The notes under the pieces: model-generated
What the model was told of the DNA's origin: nothing
What the model saw: the letters and a program-made list of their open reading frames with translations, nothing else
Databases searched by the model: none
Assembly (NCBI GenBank): GCA_016191785.1
Contig: JACPVJ010000208.1
Coordinates: forward strand, 1-37,781
Length of the DNA stretch: 37,781 nucleotides
Origin: Myxococcales bacterium
Lineage (GTDB): Bacteria > Myxococcota_A > Polyangia > Polyangiales > Polyangiaceae
Direction: 5' to 3'
Shown here: positions 18,176-25,516 of the stretch, piece by piece
Numbering within the stretch: position 1 is the first letter of the stretch
Layout of the letters: every line of letters starts with the position of its first letter
Made by a program: the position numbers and the translations under genes

Positions 18176-19209
18176 GTCGCGTGGCAGTCGGTGATGGCGG
18201 CGGCGAGCGCGGCGGCCGCCCGGGTGGCGGCGTCGCGTGACACGTCGAGGTGGGTCACGGCGCGAAGAAAGCGCGGTGCGATGCTGCCGATCAACACACC
18301 CAGCTCTTTGGCGCGCGCGATCACTCGCTCGGCGCTGGGGCCGTCGAGCTCGATGTTCACGATGTTGGTCTCGACCCCACGCGGATCGACCCGGGCGCCG
18401 CGGACGTTGCAGAGCCCGCGGGCCAGCAGCTGCGCGTGCTCGTGGTCGTCGGTCAGGCGGGCGCGGTGGTGATCGATGGCGAAGAGCGCCGCCGCTGCCA
18501 AGACCCCGCACTGCCGCATCGACCCGCCCAGCATCCGGCGCAGCCGGAGCGCATGCTCGAGCAAGTCCGACGGGCCGACCAGCGCCGAGCCCACGGGTGC
18601 GCCCAGGCCCTTGCTGAAGCAGATGCTGACCGTGTCGGCGGTTGCCGCGAACTCGTCCAGGCGCACCCCGCTCGCCGCGGCGGCGTTCCACAGCCGCGCA
18701 CCGTCGAGGTGCACGGCGAGCCCGCGGGCCCGCGCGTGGGCGGTCACCGCCCGGAGCTGGTCGAGGGGAAACACCCGGCCGCCTCCGCGGTTGTGGGTGT
18801 TCTCGACGACCAGCAGGCTGGTCCTCGGGAGCCAGTAGGCGCTCGGTCGGATCTTGGCGTCGAGCTCGGGCACGTCGAACAGGCCTCCGGTTCCGGCCAC
18901 CGCCAGCTGCACCCCCGAGAGCGCCGCGGCGGCGCCTGACTCGTACTCGGCACAGTGGGTCCCCTCGCCGATCACGACCTCGTCGCCTCGACGAGTGTGG
19001 AGCATCAGTGCAATCTGGTTGGCCATGGTGCCCGAAGGCACGAACAGGGCTCGCTCCTTCCCGAGCAACGCTGCCACCTGACGCTCCAGCTTCTTCACCG
19101 TCGGGTCCTCGCCATACACGTCGTCACCCACCTCGGCGCCGGCCATCGCCTGCCGCATCGCGGGCGTGGGCTGGGTGACGGTGTCGGAGCGCAGGTCGAT
19201 GGGAACCAT
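18172..19209 (-). CDS. Low-specificity L-threonine aldolase family enzyme
   Basis: A 345-residue PLP enzyme of the beta-eliminating-lyase/threonine aldolase fold, which splits L-threonine or allo-threonine into glycine and acetaldehyde. Visible motifs are IDLRSDTVTQPTPAMRQAM at the start, GDDVYGEDPTV, FVPSGTMANQIA, VVENTHNRGGG, LHLDGARLWNA-like (VHLDGARLWNAA) and the PLP lysine in CFSKGLGAPVGS (Lys200). Length and motif order are normal for the family, so it is likely active. The ATG at 19209 is used; an in-frame ATG six codons upstream adds nothing conserved. It lies 27 bases after the TrmJ-like gene and its stop overlaps the start of the TPR lipoprotein gene. Metabolic linkage to the neighbours is not obvious. 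Confidence 0.93.
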   Translation of the reverse strand: MVPIDLRSDTVTQPTPAMRQAMAGAEVGDDVYGEDPTVKKLERQVAALLGKERALFVPSGTMANQIALMLHTRRGDEVVIGEGTHCAEYESGAAAALSGVQLAVAGTGGLFDVPELDAKIRPSAYWLPRTSLLVVENTHNRGGGRVFPLDQLRAVTAHARARGLAVHLDGARLWNAAAASGVRLDEFAATADTVSICFSKGLGAPVGSALVGPSDLLEHALRLRRMLGGSMRQCGVLAAAALFAIDHHRARLTDDHEHAQLLARGLCNVRGARVDPRGVETNIVNIELDGPSAERVIARAKELGVLIGSIAPRFLRAVTHLDVSRDAATRAAAALAAAITDCHAT

Positions 19210-19236
19210 GGGCGGGCAGCCTACCAAACCGCGGGC

Positions 19237-19803
19237 CTATCCCCCTCGGTTTCGTGCCTCGAGCGCCGCGACGAACAGCTCGTAGGCGATGAGCTGCGCG
19301 GCCTGGGCCAGGTTGATCGAGGGCTGATCGGCCGCCATGGGGATGCGGACGAAGTCGTGGCACAGCGCGCGCTCGGCCTCCCCGAGCCCGGTCTTCTCGT
19401 TGCCGAACACCACCGCCAGCCGCTGGCCGCGGGCGGCGCGATCGACCGCGTCTCGAGCGAGCTCGCGCGGCAACAGCACTCCCGAGACGCCACGGCGAGA
19501 GGTGGTTCCGACCACCCAATCGGCGGACGCCACGGCGGGCGCGAGGTCGTCGTGGAGCGGCGCGCCCAGCAGCACGTCCTTGCTCTTGACCGCCATCTTC
19601 AGGGCCATCTCGTGCTCGGGCACGGCGAGGCGCCCGGGCTTCACCAGCGCCAGCGCGACGAACCCCATGGTCTTGATCGCTCGGGCGGTCGCGCCGACGT
19701 TCTCGGGGTAGTGAGGTCGCACCAGCACGAAGGTGGTCGCCGAGTGGATCGGCAGTGTGAGCTCCGGCTTGGGCGTCACCTCCGGGAAATCCTCGGGTCT
19801 CAT
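19237..19803 (-). CDS. SPOUT tRNA/rRNA methyltransferase, TrmJ-like
   Basis: A 188-residue SPOUT (SpoU/TrmH superfamily) methyltransferase. All three knot motifs are present: motif 1 RPHYPENVGATARAIKTMGF, motif 2 LAVVFGNEKTGLGEAE and motif 3 VRIPMAADQPSINLAQAAQL. The short N-terminus without an RNA-binding extension and the sequence of motif 1 best fit TrmJ-type enzymes, which 2'-O-methylate position 32 of tRNAs. TrmJ proteins usually carry a C-terminal extension of 70-80 residues that is absent here, so the exact target could differ. The ATG at 19803 overlaps the stop of the SUMF1-domain gene by four bases (ATGA). A longer upstream reading of the same frame lies inside that gene and was rejected. 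Confidence 0.88.
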   Translation of the reverse strand: MRPEDFPEVTPKPELTLPIHSATTFVLVRPHYPENVGATARAIKTMGFVALALVKPGRLAVPEHEMALKMAVKSKDVLLGAPLHDDLAPAVASADWVVGTTSRRGVSGVLLPRELARDAVDRAARGQRLAVVFGNEKTGLGEAERALCHDFVRIPMAADQPSINLAQAAQLIAYELFVAALEARNRGG

Positions 19804-20738
19804 CGGACCTGGGACCTCGCGCAGCGGAATCCCAGCGTGGGCGCCCGCGACTCGGGGTCGGCGCTGGCCCGCGACGCGCCCCGGAGCCACGCCGCTCCGG
19901 TCGAGAAGTGTCCGCCGCGCACGACCTGGCCGCCCGAGCCCGCGCCCAGCGCCGGGCCCGTGGGGTCGACGACCGCGTCACGGGGGTACGCCGGCGCGTA
20001 CCGATCGGAGACCCACTCGGCGACGTTGCCGGCCAGATCGAGGAAGCCTTCACCGGTGCGACCCGCGGGGAACGAGCCGACCGGCGCGAGCTCGGCGAAT
20101 CCGTCGCGCGCGTCCGTGGTGTCCAGCCCGAGACGACCGTGGTTCGCGGCCCGCGTGTTGTACAGGTCGCCCCAGGGGTACCGCCGGCCCAGCGGTCCCC
20201 GCGCCGCCCGCTCGAACTCGGCCTCGGTGGGGAGGCGCGCGCCCCGGAAACGACAGTACGCCCGCGCGTCGGCGTGCCGGACCAGCGAGACCGGGAACCT
20301 TGGCGAGTCGAAGCGCTTGCCTCCCCGGGCGAAGGGCACCGCTCGACACCGACGGAGCGCCACGCAACGCGCGTAGTCCTGAACCGTCACTTCCATCCGA
20401 TCGAGCCAGAACGACGAGAGCGTGACCGAGTGGCGAGGCATCTCGTCCGAGAACATTTCCTCTTTGCAGCGGCCCCCGAGCGGCTCGCGGGCGCAGTCGG
20501 TGAGCGCGTCGAGCACGTCTTCCGGGGTCGAGCCCATGGCGAAGCTGCCGGCCGGGACCCGGATCATGGTCGACGCCGGCTGGCGCAGGGCCACGACCCC
20601 GCCGGTGAGTGCGTGCTCCGCGGGTGGCCGGGTCCCGAACGGGTCGGGGGTCGGGGCCGGCTGGCGCGCCTCGGCCCCACCCCGCGGCAAGGTCACCGCG
20701 AGCGACAGGAGCACTGCCAGCGGCGCCGCGCGCTTCAT
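19800..20738 (-). CDS. Exported SUMF1/FGE-fold protein lacking catalytic cysteines
   Basis: A 312-residue protein with an N-terminal signal peptide (MKRAAPLAVLLSLAVTLPRG). From about residue 55 it has the formylglycine-generating-enzyme fold: IRVPAGSFAMGS, DEMPRHSVTLSSFWLDRMEV, ARLPTEAEFERAARG, YPWGD, FLDLAGNVAEWVSDRY and a terminal LGFRCARS. True formylglycine-generating enzymes have two cysteines just after a GGSW-like motif near the end. The corresponding stretch here is RGGHFSTGAAWLRGASRA with no Cys, so it is not expected to make formylglycine in sulfatases. Such SUMF1-fold proteins are numerous in myxobacteria and often act as binding or regulatory modules. It starts 10 bases after the Cys-rich lipoprotein and overlaps the TrmJ-like gene. 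Confidence 0.9.
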   Translation of the reverse strand: MKRAAPLAVLLSLAVTLPRGGAEARQPAPTPDPFGTRPPAEHALTGGVVALRQPASTMIRVPAGSFAMGSTPEDVLDALTDCAREPLGGRCKEEMFSDEMPRHSVTLSSFWLDRMEVTVQDYARCVALRRCRAVPFARGGKRFDSPRFPVSLVRHADARAYCRFRGARLPTEAEFERAARGPLGRRYPWGDLYNTRAANHGRLGLDTTDARDGFAELAPVGSFPAGRTGEGFLDLAGNVAEWVSDRYAPAYPRDAVVDPTGPALGAGSGGQVVRGGHFSTGAAWLRGASRASADPESRAPTLGFRCARSQVR

Positions 20739-20748
20739 GGTCGCGTGG

Positions 20749-21300
20749 TCAGCACGAACCGGCGCAGCTCTGGCCGATGCACTGGGCGACTGCGTTGTAG
20801 GCGCTGATGCCGTTGGCGAACTGGCTGCAATACTGCTGAGCGCACGCGTTCAAGTTGGAGCCGGCGTTCGCGCAGTTCTGGCTCAGGCAGCTCAAGAAGC
20901 CCGTGCAGTCGCTGTTGGCGAAGCAGCCGTCGATCTGACTGCAGCACGACGCGTGCGCACAGGCGTCGCACCCGGGGTTGCCGGTGGTGAGCTTGGTGCA
21001 GCTCGCGCCTCCGCCGCCGCCCGAGCCTCCGGCAGGTGAGCCGCCGCTGCCCGAGCCGCCGCTGCCGGTGCCGCCGGTACCGCCGCCGGTGCACTGCGCA
21101 AGGCAGCCCTGAGCCTCGCCACCGTTGCACAAGCAGGTGTCGAAGCACTGCTGGCAACCGCTGCAGTTCGGGGCCTGAGAGCAGCCGTACCCTCCGTCCC
21201 CGCTGGTGCCGCCGGCGTCACTGTCGGACGAGCAGGCGACGGCGGTCAGGGAAGTCGTGGCCAGGGCGAACAGCGAGGCGAAGAGGTGTCGCGACGTCAT
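20749..21300 (-). CDS. Cysteine-rich lipoprotein with Gly/Ser linker
   Basis: A 183-residue lipoprotein with 23 cysteines. The signal sequence ends in LTAVAC with Cys23 as lipid anchor. A first Cys cluster (about 40-72: CSGCQQCFDTCLC) is separated by a Gly/Ser/Thr-rich spacer (about 72-98) from a second cluster (from about 100) with repeating C-x3-C and CC patterns. The 22 Cys after the anchor predict a disulfide-knotted surface module. This two-cluster, Gly-linked layout is common among Polyangiales-type lipoproteins, but no function is assigned to the family as far as I know. It lies between the Ser/Thr kinase (49 bases upstream) and the SUMF1-domain gene (10 bases downstream), consistent with one transcript. 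Confidence 0.82.
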   Translation of the reverse strand: MTSRHLFASLFALATTSLTAVACSSDSDAGGTSGDGGYGCSQAPNCSGCQQCFDTCLCNGGEAQGCLAQCTGGGTGGTGSGGSGSGGSPAGGSGGGGGASCTKLTTGNPGCDACAHASCCSQIDGCFANSDCTGFLSCLSQNCANAGSNLNACAQQYCSQFANGISAYNAVAQCIGQSCAGSC

Positions 21301-21349
21301 GCGGGCGCACCACCATAGCCCGATCTCGCTCGGCTGGCCTCCGAGACCG

Positions 21350-22453
21350 TCAGCGTTGGGCGTCGCCGGCAGCGGCGGGCGGATAAACCCCTGGCTCCGG
21401 CGCGTCGGCGCGCCGACGCGCCGGCGGTGCCGGGGACGTGGCGGGGTCGCCCCCGGAGCGCGGCCAGAGCAGGACCACCGACGCGGTGAGGGACGCGCCG
21501 AGCACCATTCCGAGCCCGAGCACCGTCAGATCGCGTCGGATGGCGCGTGCGTCCCGAGCGGCGCGGTGACGCACGTCGGGGAGGGTGGGCATCTGGGCCC
21601 GCGGGGCCGGGGTCAGAGCTTCGGCCAGGGCGTCCGTCAGCTCCACCGCGGACGCGAAGCGATCACTCGGTGTCTTCGCCAGGCCTCGCGCGAGCACCTG
21701 GTCCACCTCCGGGTCGACGCCGGCGCGGATCGCGACGGGTTCCGGCGTGGTGCTGGTGATGTTCCTCGCGACCGTGACCGCGTCGTCGCCGGGGAAGGCC
21801 CGGCGTCCCGAGATGGCCTCGTACAGGGTCGCCGCCAGGGAGAACTGATCGGCCGCCGGCCCGAGCTCGCCCGTCTCGATCGCCTCCGGAGCGCTGTACG
21901 CCGGCGTGCCGAGCACGCGGCCGTCTTGAGTGAGGGTCGAGCCGGGCAGGCGGGCGATGCCGAAGTCGGCGATCTTGGCGCCGGCGGCGGCCAAGATCAC
22001 GTTCGCGGGCTTGATGTCGCGGTGCACGATGCCGGCTCGATGCGCAGCGCCGAGCGCGCTGCCGAGCTCGCGGCAGAGCTCGGCGGCTCGAGGGGGGGGC
22101 AGCGGACCCTGCTCGAGCTCTTGCTCGAGGGTCGGCCCCTCGACGTACTCGAACACCAAGTAGAGCCCGACACCCGGCTCCTCGCCGATGTCGTACAGCC
22201 CCACGATGTTGGGGTGCGACAGCCGGGCAGAGGCACGCGCTTCCTGGCGCATGCGCGCGTAGAGCGAGTCGCGGTCGGCCTGCCCCAGCTTCAGGTCTTC
22301 GCGCAAGAGCTTCACCGCCACGTCGCGATCCAGGTTCGGATCACGCGCGCGGAGCACGCGCCCCATCGAGCCATGTCCGAGCGAGCCGAGCACCCGGTAG
22401 CGGCCGACGCCGGCCGGAAGTGGCGGGCCGCTCGCGTCGTCGGGAGCGCTCAC
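21350..22453 (-). CDS. Membrane-anchored Ser/Thr protein kinase (PknB-like)
   Basis: A 367-residue Hanks-type kinase. The domain (about 18-280) contains the Gly loop LGSLGHGSMGRVLRA, the ATP-binding Lys in DVAVKLL, the catalytic loop HRDIKPANV, the metal loop ADFGIARL, and a T-loop ending in LGTPAYSAPEA. After a short linker there is one hydrophobic segment (LTVLGLGMVLGASLTASVVLLW, about 312-333) and a short Pro-rich extracytoplasmic tail with no PASTA or other sensor domain. All key residues are present, so it should be active. The GTG start (complement of 22451-22453) overlaps the stop of the upstream exported-protein gene by four bases, so expression is coupled. Substrates are unknown; the FHA and PP2C proteins elsewhere in the window are plausible partners. 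Confidence 0.95.
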   Translation of the reverse strand: MSAPDDASGPPLPAGVGRYRVLGSLGHGSMGRVLRARDPNLDRDVAVKLLREDLKLGQADRDSLYARMRQEARASARLSHPNIVGLYDIGEEPGVGLYLVFEYVEGPTLEQELEQGPLPPPRAAELCRELGSALGAAHRAGIVHRDIKPANVILAAAGAKIADFGIARLPGSTLTQDGRVLGTPAYSAPEAIETGELGPAADQFSLAATLYEAISGRRAFPGDDAVTVARNITSTTPEPVAIRAGVDPEVDQVLARGLAKTPSDRFASAVELTDALAEALTPAPRAQMPTLPDVRHRAARDARAIRRDLTVLGLGMVLGASLTASVVLLWPRSGGDPATSPAPPARRRADAPEPGVYPPAAAGDAQR

Positions 22454-22911
22454 GGGGTGAAGCTCGACCCGCCCTCGACTCCGCCGTCCGCCTCCGGCGG
22501 CTTGTCCTTGTCCCGGTCCTTCTTCTTCTTGACCGGCTCACCGTACTCGGTCCGAAGCTTCTTCATCAGGCCGTCCCGCAGCGTGGTCTCGTGATAGGTC
22601 GGCATCTGCGGGAGCTGGACCACCACCTTGACGCGTTCCTTGCTCTCGATCACCTCGATCGAGCCACTGGTGGGGGCGTTCTTCCGACCCGGGGGCTCGT
22701 ATCGGAAGAGGAAGTAGCCGACGTCGGGATCCTTCTCGACGATCTCGTAACCTAGATCGACGCGCACGTAGCGCAGCGCTCCGTTGTAGGTCTGCGCCTT
22801 GCTGTAGTCCGAGTCCGCCTCGACGCGGGCCGACGCGCCGGTGCTCGCCAGCACCGCGGCCGCCGCCGCCAAGAGACCCGCCCCGAGCCAAATGGCCCTG
22901 GCTTTCTTCAT
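22450..22911 (-). CDS. Small exported protein of unknown function
   Basis: A 153-residue protein with a clear signal peptide (MKKARAIWLGAGLLAAAAAV, cut likely after ASA near residue 28). The mature part is a compact alpha/beta domain (YNGALRYVRVDLGYEIVEKD, VGYFLFRYEPPG, GSIEVIESKERVKVVVQLPQ, YHETTLRDGLMKKLRTEYGE) and ends in a Lys/Asp-rich low-complexity tail. I do not recognise the family. The ATG at 22911 is chosen because it opens the signal peptide; an upstream in-frame extension is Arg-rich and looks non-coding. Its stop overlaps the kinase GTG. It might supply the kinase with an external partner, since that kinase has no sensor domain of its own; this is inference from gene order. Confidence 0.82.
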   Translation of the reverse strand: MKKARAIWLGAGLLAAAAAVLASTGASARVEADSDYSKAQTYNGALRYVRVDLGYEIVEKDPDVGYFLFRYEPPGRKNAPTSGSIEVIESKERVKVVVQLPQMPTYHETTLRDGLMKKLRTEYGEPVKKKKDRDKDKPPEADGGVEGGSSFTP

Positions 22912-22964
22912 GGTTTGCTTGCGTAACTCCGACCCGAGGCGGCGGCCAAGTTCCGGGAGCCGGC

Positions 22965-24050
22965 TCAGGCGCTCGAGCCGTCCAGGTCCTCGGGTCTGGC
23001 GTCCAGGGCCTCGCCCACGCTGGTGCGCTCCCAGACGAGCCCGATCGCCGCGCCGGCGCCGGTGATCACGACCTGACAAACGTAGATCAAGAGCACGAAC
23101 GCCGACCCCGGTCCGACCACGAGCTCGGCCGGGAAATACATGGCCAGGCCTGCATAGATCGAGATCTGGAACGCGCCGAAGAAGCCCGGCGCGTTGGGGA
23201 CCAGGATGCCGAGCGCTAGCACTCCCATGCTGACGCAGGCCTGTGCGTAGGTGATCCGGTCGAAGCCGGCGCCCCAGGCCAGAAGCCAGCTCGCCGCGGC
23301 GTTCAGCAACCAGTAGCTCACCGTCAACCCCAGGAACGGCGCGCTCGAGCGCCAGCGCGGCAAGAAAGAGAGGCCGCTCGCCACCTTCTCGACCCGCTCG
23401 GCGAGCCAGGCGGCCAGCTTCTGCGACACCAGCCCGACGACGCGCTCGGTGAGGGACCGGGCCAGCGCGCGGCGCCAGTAGAAGACCCCCATCACCAGGA
23501 AGGCGGCGCCGAACACCGCGAGCGCGCTGTAGGCCGCGCCCGGGACGATCGCTGCCGGAATGGGCAGCGCCCCGATCGAGCTCGGCAAGGGGTCGAGCGG
23601 GGTCGACGCGAGCAGCGCCACCAGCAACATCACGCTCATGCAGAAGCCGTCGATCACGCGCTCGGCCCCGACCGTGCCGGTCGCGGCCCAGGCCGACAGC
23701 TCACCCTGCCTGCGGATCAGGACCGGGCGCACCGCCTCGCCGGTTCGGAACGGCAAGAGCAAGACGGCGGCGAAGCCGATCCAGGCCACCGAGATCACCC
23801 GCCGCATCGGGACGGGATGAATCGGGGCCAGGAGCCAGTGCCAGCGGACCGCGCGGATCACGTGGACCCCGCACCACAGGACCACGTACACCGGCAGCGT
23901 CCACCAGCGCATCTTCGCGAAGGCGTTCGCCGGCGGGACGATGGGCAACGCGCCTTGGCGCAAGAGCCACACGAAGGCGCCGGCCACGAGCAGCGATGCC
24001 AGTAGCTTGAGCCAATGGCGCTTGAGCCAGCCGCTCCGTGCGTCGCTCAT
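22965..24050 (-). CDS. Lysylphosphatidylglycerol-synthase-TM/flippase-like membrane protein
   Basis: A 361-residue polytopic membrane protein with about eight hydrophobic segments. It matches the UPF0104/COG0392 family (the membrane half of MprF-like proteins, also called flippase-like). Visible hallmarks are the loop LLLPFRTGEAVRPVLIRR with the conserved R-x-G-E pattern, VGAERVIDGFCMSVMLLVA, and the C-terminal VPNAPGFFGAFQISIYAG segment. No soluble lysyl-transferase domain follows, so this is the transport/flip module alone, probably moving a lipid or lipid-linked sugar across the inner membrane. Its start overlaps the stop of the PHP phosphatase gene by four bases (ATGA), suggesting a shared role in cell-surface polysaccharide or lipid assembly. 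The substrate is unknown. Confidence 0.88.
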   Translation of the reverse strand: MSDARSGWLKRHWLKLLASLLVAGAFVWLLRQGALPIVPPANAFAKMRWWTLPVYVVLWCGVHVIRAVRWHWLLAPIHPVPMRRVISVAWIGFAAVLLLPFRTGEAVRPVLIRRQGELSAWAATGTVGAERVIDGFCMSVMLLVALLASTPLDPLPSSIGALPIPAAIVPGAAYSALAVFGAAFLVMGVFYWRRALARSLTERVVGLVSQKLAAWLAERVEKVASGLSFLPRWRSSAPFLGLTVSYWLLNAAASWLLAWGAGFDRITYAQACVSMGVLALGILVPNAPGFFGAFQISIYAGLAMYFPAELVVGPGSAFVLLIYVCQVVITGAGAAIGLVWERTSVGEALDARPEDLDGSSA

Positions 24051-24769
24051 TCGGGGATCCGGCCGCTCAGTAGCTCAAGCGGCCCGGTGCGGAACAGGAA
24101 ATCGACCTCGTCCTGCCCGTACAGCTGTTCGATGCGGCGGATCCCGCCGGCGACCTCGTCGAGGTCGCTCACCCGATGCGCGTCGCTGCACGCGGCGTGG
24201 TACAGCCCGCGCTCCAGCAGCTCTTCCGCCGACTGCTTGGGCTTGCGCCCGTATTTCCCCACCAGCGCCGCGCTGTCGAGCAGCGCCGCGGCCCCGGCGT
24301 CGACAAGCCGCTCGAGCACGTCCGGATCGCGCCAGATGCGCTGGTAGCGCTCCGGGTGGGCGATGACCGGCACGAGCTGCTTCTTGACCCGCAGATCGGC
24401 CAGCCGCCGGTCGATGCTCAGGGGGAAGTCGCTCTCGTAGAACTCGAGCAAGACGGCGCGCTCGCCGGGGTAGGGTAGCGCTTCGCCGTTGACGATGCGG
24501 GTGAAGATCACGTCGTCGAAGTAGTGCTCGGACGAGAGCTCGACCGCGGGCAGGCCCGGCACCAGATGCGCTTGCATGCGGTCGAAGGCCGCCTGCAGGC
24601 TTTCGCGGGTGTTGTCGAACAGACCGGGTCGCATGTGCGGGGTCGCGATCACCCGCGCGAACCCGAGCTCGCCGAGCGCCCGCAAGATCGCGACGCCGTC
24701 TTCCGGGGTCTTGGCGCCATCGTCGATGCCAGCCAGCCAGTGGCAGTGCAGGTCGATGAAGCCGCTCAT
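24047..24769 (-). CDS. PHP-domain tyrosine phosphatase, CpsB/YwqE-like
   Basis: A 240-residue PHP-family metal enzyme. Metal-ligand motifs are all present and in order: DLHCHWLAGIDDGAKT (His8, His10), ATPHM, an ELSSEHYFDD segment, VIAHPERYQ and ACSDAHR. This order and length match the CpsB/CapC/YwqE protein-tyrosine phosphatases that dephosphorylate bacterial tyrosine kinases controlling capsule and exopolysaccharide export. No BY-kinase or Wza/Wzc gene lies in the window. It is the first gene of the long minus-strand run, with a 239-base gene-free stretch upstream that should hold its promoter. Overlap with the flippase-like gene supports a surface-polysaccharide role, which is inferred from context. 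Confidence 0.93.
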   Translation of the reverse strand: MSGFIDLHCHWLAGIDDGAKTPEDGVAILRALGELGFARVIATPHMRPGLFDNTRESLQAAFDRMQAHLVPGLPAVELSSEHYFDDVIFTRIVNGEALPYPGERAVLLEFYESDFPLSIDRRLADLRVKKQLVPVIAHPERYQRIWRDPDVLERLVDAGAAALLDSAALVGKYGRKPKQSAEELLERGLYHAACSDAHRVSDLDEVAGGIRRIEQLYGQDEVDFLFRTGPLELLSGRIPE

Positions 24770-24806
24770 GTCGGCGGGAGCGTAGACTCGAATTCGGCAG
24801 TCTTGC

Positions 24807-24830
24807 CATGATCAGATCGCGATCGTCATG
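24807..24830. promoter_or_regulatory. Imperfect dyad, candidate operator upstream of the PHP gene
   Basis: CATGA (24807-24811) and TCATG (24826-24830) flank a perfect GATCGCGATC palindrome (24815-24824); the two axes are off by one base. Its position 38-61 bases before the start codon suits a transcription-factor site. No factor is identified. Confidence 0.3.
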
Positions 24831-24910
24831 AATGAGGAAGATCCACGAATGACTGCCGGCGGGGCCGGCGGGTGCCTCCTCATGCGCAGGATGAGTCGCG
24901 ACTTTCTGGC

Positions 24911-24933
24911 GGGTCAGGGTTCGCCGCTGACCC
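24911..24933 (-). terminator. Stem-loop, possible terminator for the roadblock-like gene
   Basis: GGGTCAG (24911-24917) pairs perfectly with CTGACCC (24927-24933) across a nine-base loop, 75 bases beyond the roadblock-like stop. No T-run follows on the minus strand, so intrinsic termination is doubtful. Confidence 0.25.
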
Positions 24934-25008
24934 CGAACACCCCTTCGCGGCGGGTTTCTTGCCGCGCGAAAGCGCGCAGGTCGAGCCCAAAGCATGCCTG
25001 GCCGGCCG

Positions 25009-25410
25009 TCAGGCCCGCTGTCGTCGGGCGCCCAGAATCCGGGCGCAGCCGGCAGCCGCCTTGCGCAGGGCGTCGCTCTCGCCGCCGTCGCCGCAGAGCA
25101 AGACCTCGATGCCGTCGATGGTCAGCCGTCGCACCTGCATCTTGCGCAAGGCCACGTCGACCCGCGTGGGCACGATGTCGTTGGCGACCCGGCTCAGCGC
25201 CAGCGGGGCAAAGGCCGCCAGCTCCTCGCAGGCCGAGAACGCCCCCGCGCCGGCGACCAGCACCCCGCTGCCGTCCGCGAGGGCGATGGCTCGGAAGTCG
25301 CTGTCGCTCCGGACCGAGTCCAGCATCTCGCCCAGGGCGGCCAGGGTGTCGTCCCGCCTCGCCCCCCGTCGGTCGGGTCCGTCACCCGGGCAAGATCCTC
25401 GGACGTCCAT
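25009..25410 (-). CDS. Small protein, possibly roadblock/LC7-like
   Basis: About 133 residues from the ATG at 25410 (MDVRGSCPGDG). After a polar N-terminus the protein reads as one alpha/beta domain: TLAALGEMLDSVRSDSDFRA, IALADGSGVLVAGAGAFSAC, ELAAFAPLALSRVAND, then VRRLTIDGIEVLLCGDGGES. The pattern of a helix, a strand pair with the D-x-x-G-V-LVA motif, and a second helix/strand pair is reminiscent of roadblock/LC7 proteins, which partner small GTPases such as MglA in myxobacteria, but the match is weak. In-frame starts reach up to 25518, where the codon shares a CATG with the divergent ATPase start; the ATG at 25410 leaves a 106-base divergent promoter region and is preferred. No GTPase gene is adjacent. 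Confidence 0.55.
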   Translation of the reverse strand: MDVRGSCPGDGPDRRGARRDDTLAALGEMLDSVRSDSDFRAIALADGSGVLVAGAGAFSACEELAAFAPLALSRVANDIVPTRVDVALRKMQVRRLTIDGIEVLLCGDGGESDALRKAAAGCARILGARRQRA

Positions 25411-25516
25411 CGGACGGACTTGTTGCCAGAGCCGGGCCGCTCGGGCCAAGTTCCGCCCGGCGACCAGGCGGTGACTGGCAGCGACAAAGCTGGTAAGCCC
25501 CGCGGCGCGTTCGCCC

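Larger units (their letters stand above)
24770..25008. other. Gene-free spacer between roadblock-like gene and PHP phosphatase gene
   Basis: No credible coding sequence in either strand. It holds a CATGA...TCATG dyad with a GATCGCGATC core, a GCCGGC/GCCGGC stem at 24855-24869, a 7-bp stem-loop at 24911-24933 and a CGCGC-GAAA-GCGCG stem at 24963-24976. The part near 24780-24830 is locally less GC-rich and is the likeliest promoter region for the minus-strand run starting at 24769. Confidence 0.6.

Noticed and set aside
19800..20738. Active formylglycine-generating enzyme for sulfatases
   Set aside because: The two catalytic cysteines are absent and no sulfatase gene is nearby.
24828..25496. 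Plus-strand gene in the 24.8-25.5 kb spacer
   Set aside because: The reading is Arg/Pro-rich, runs antisense to the roadblock-like gene and has no recognisable domain.
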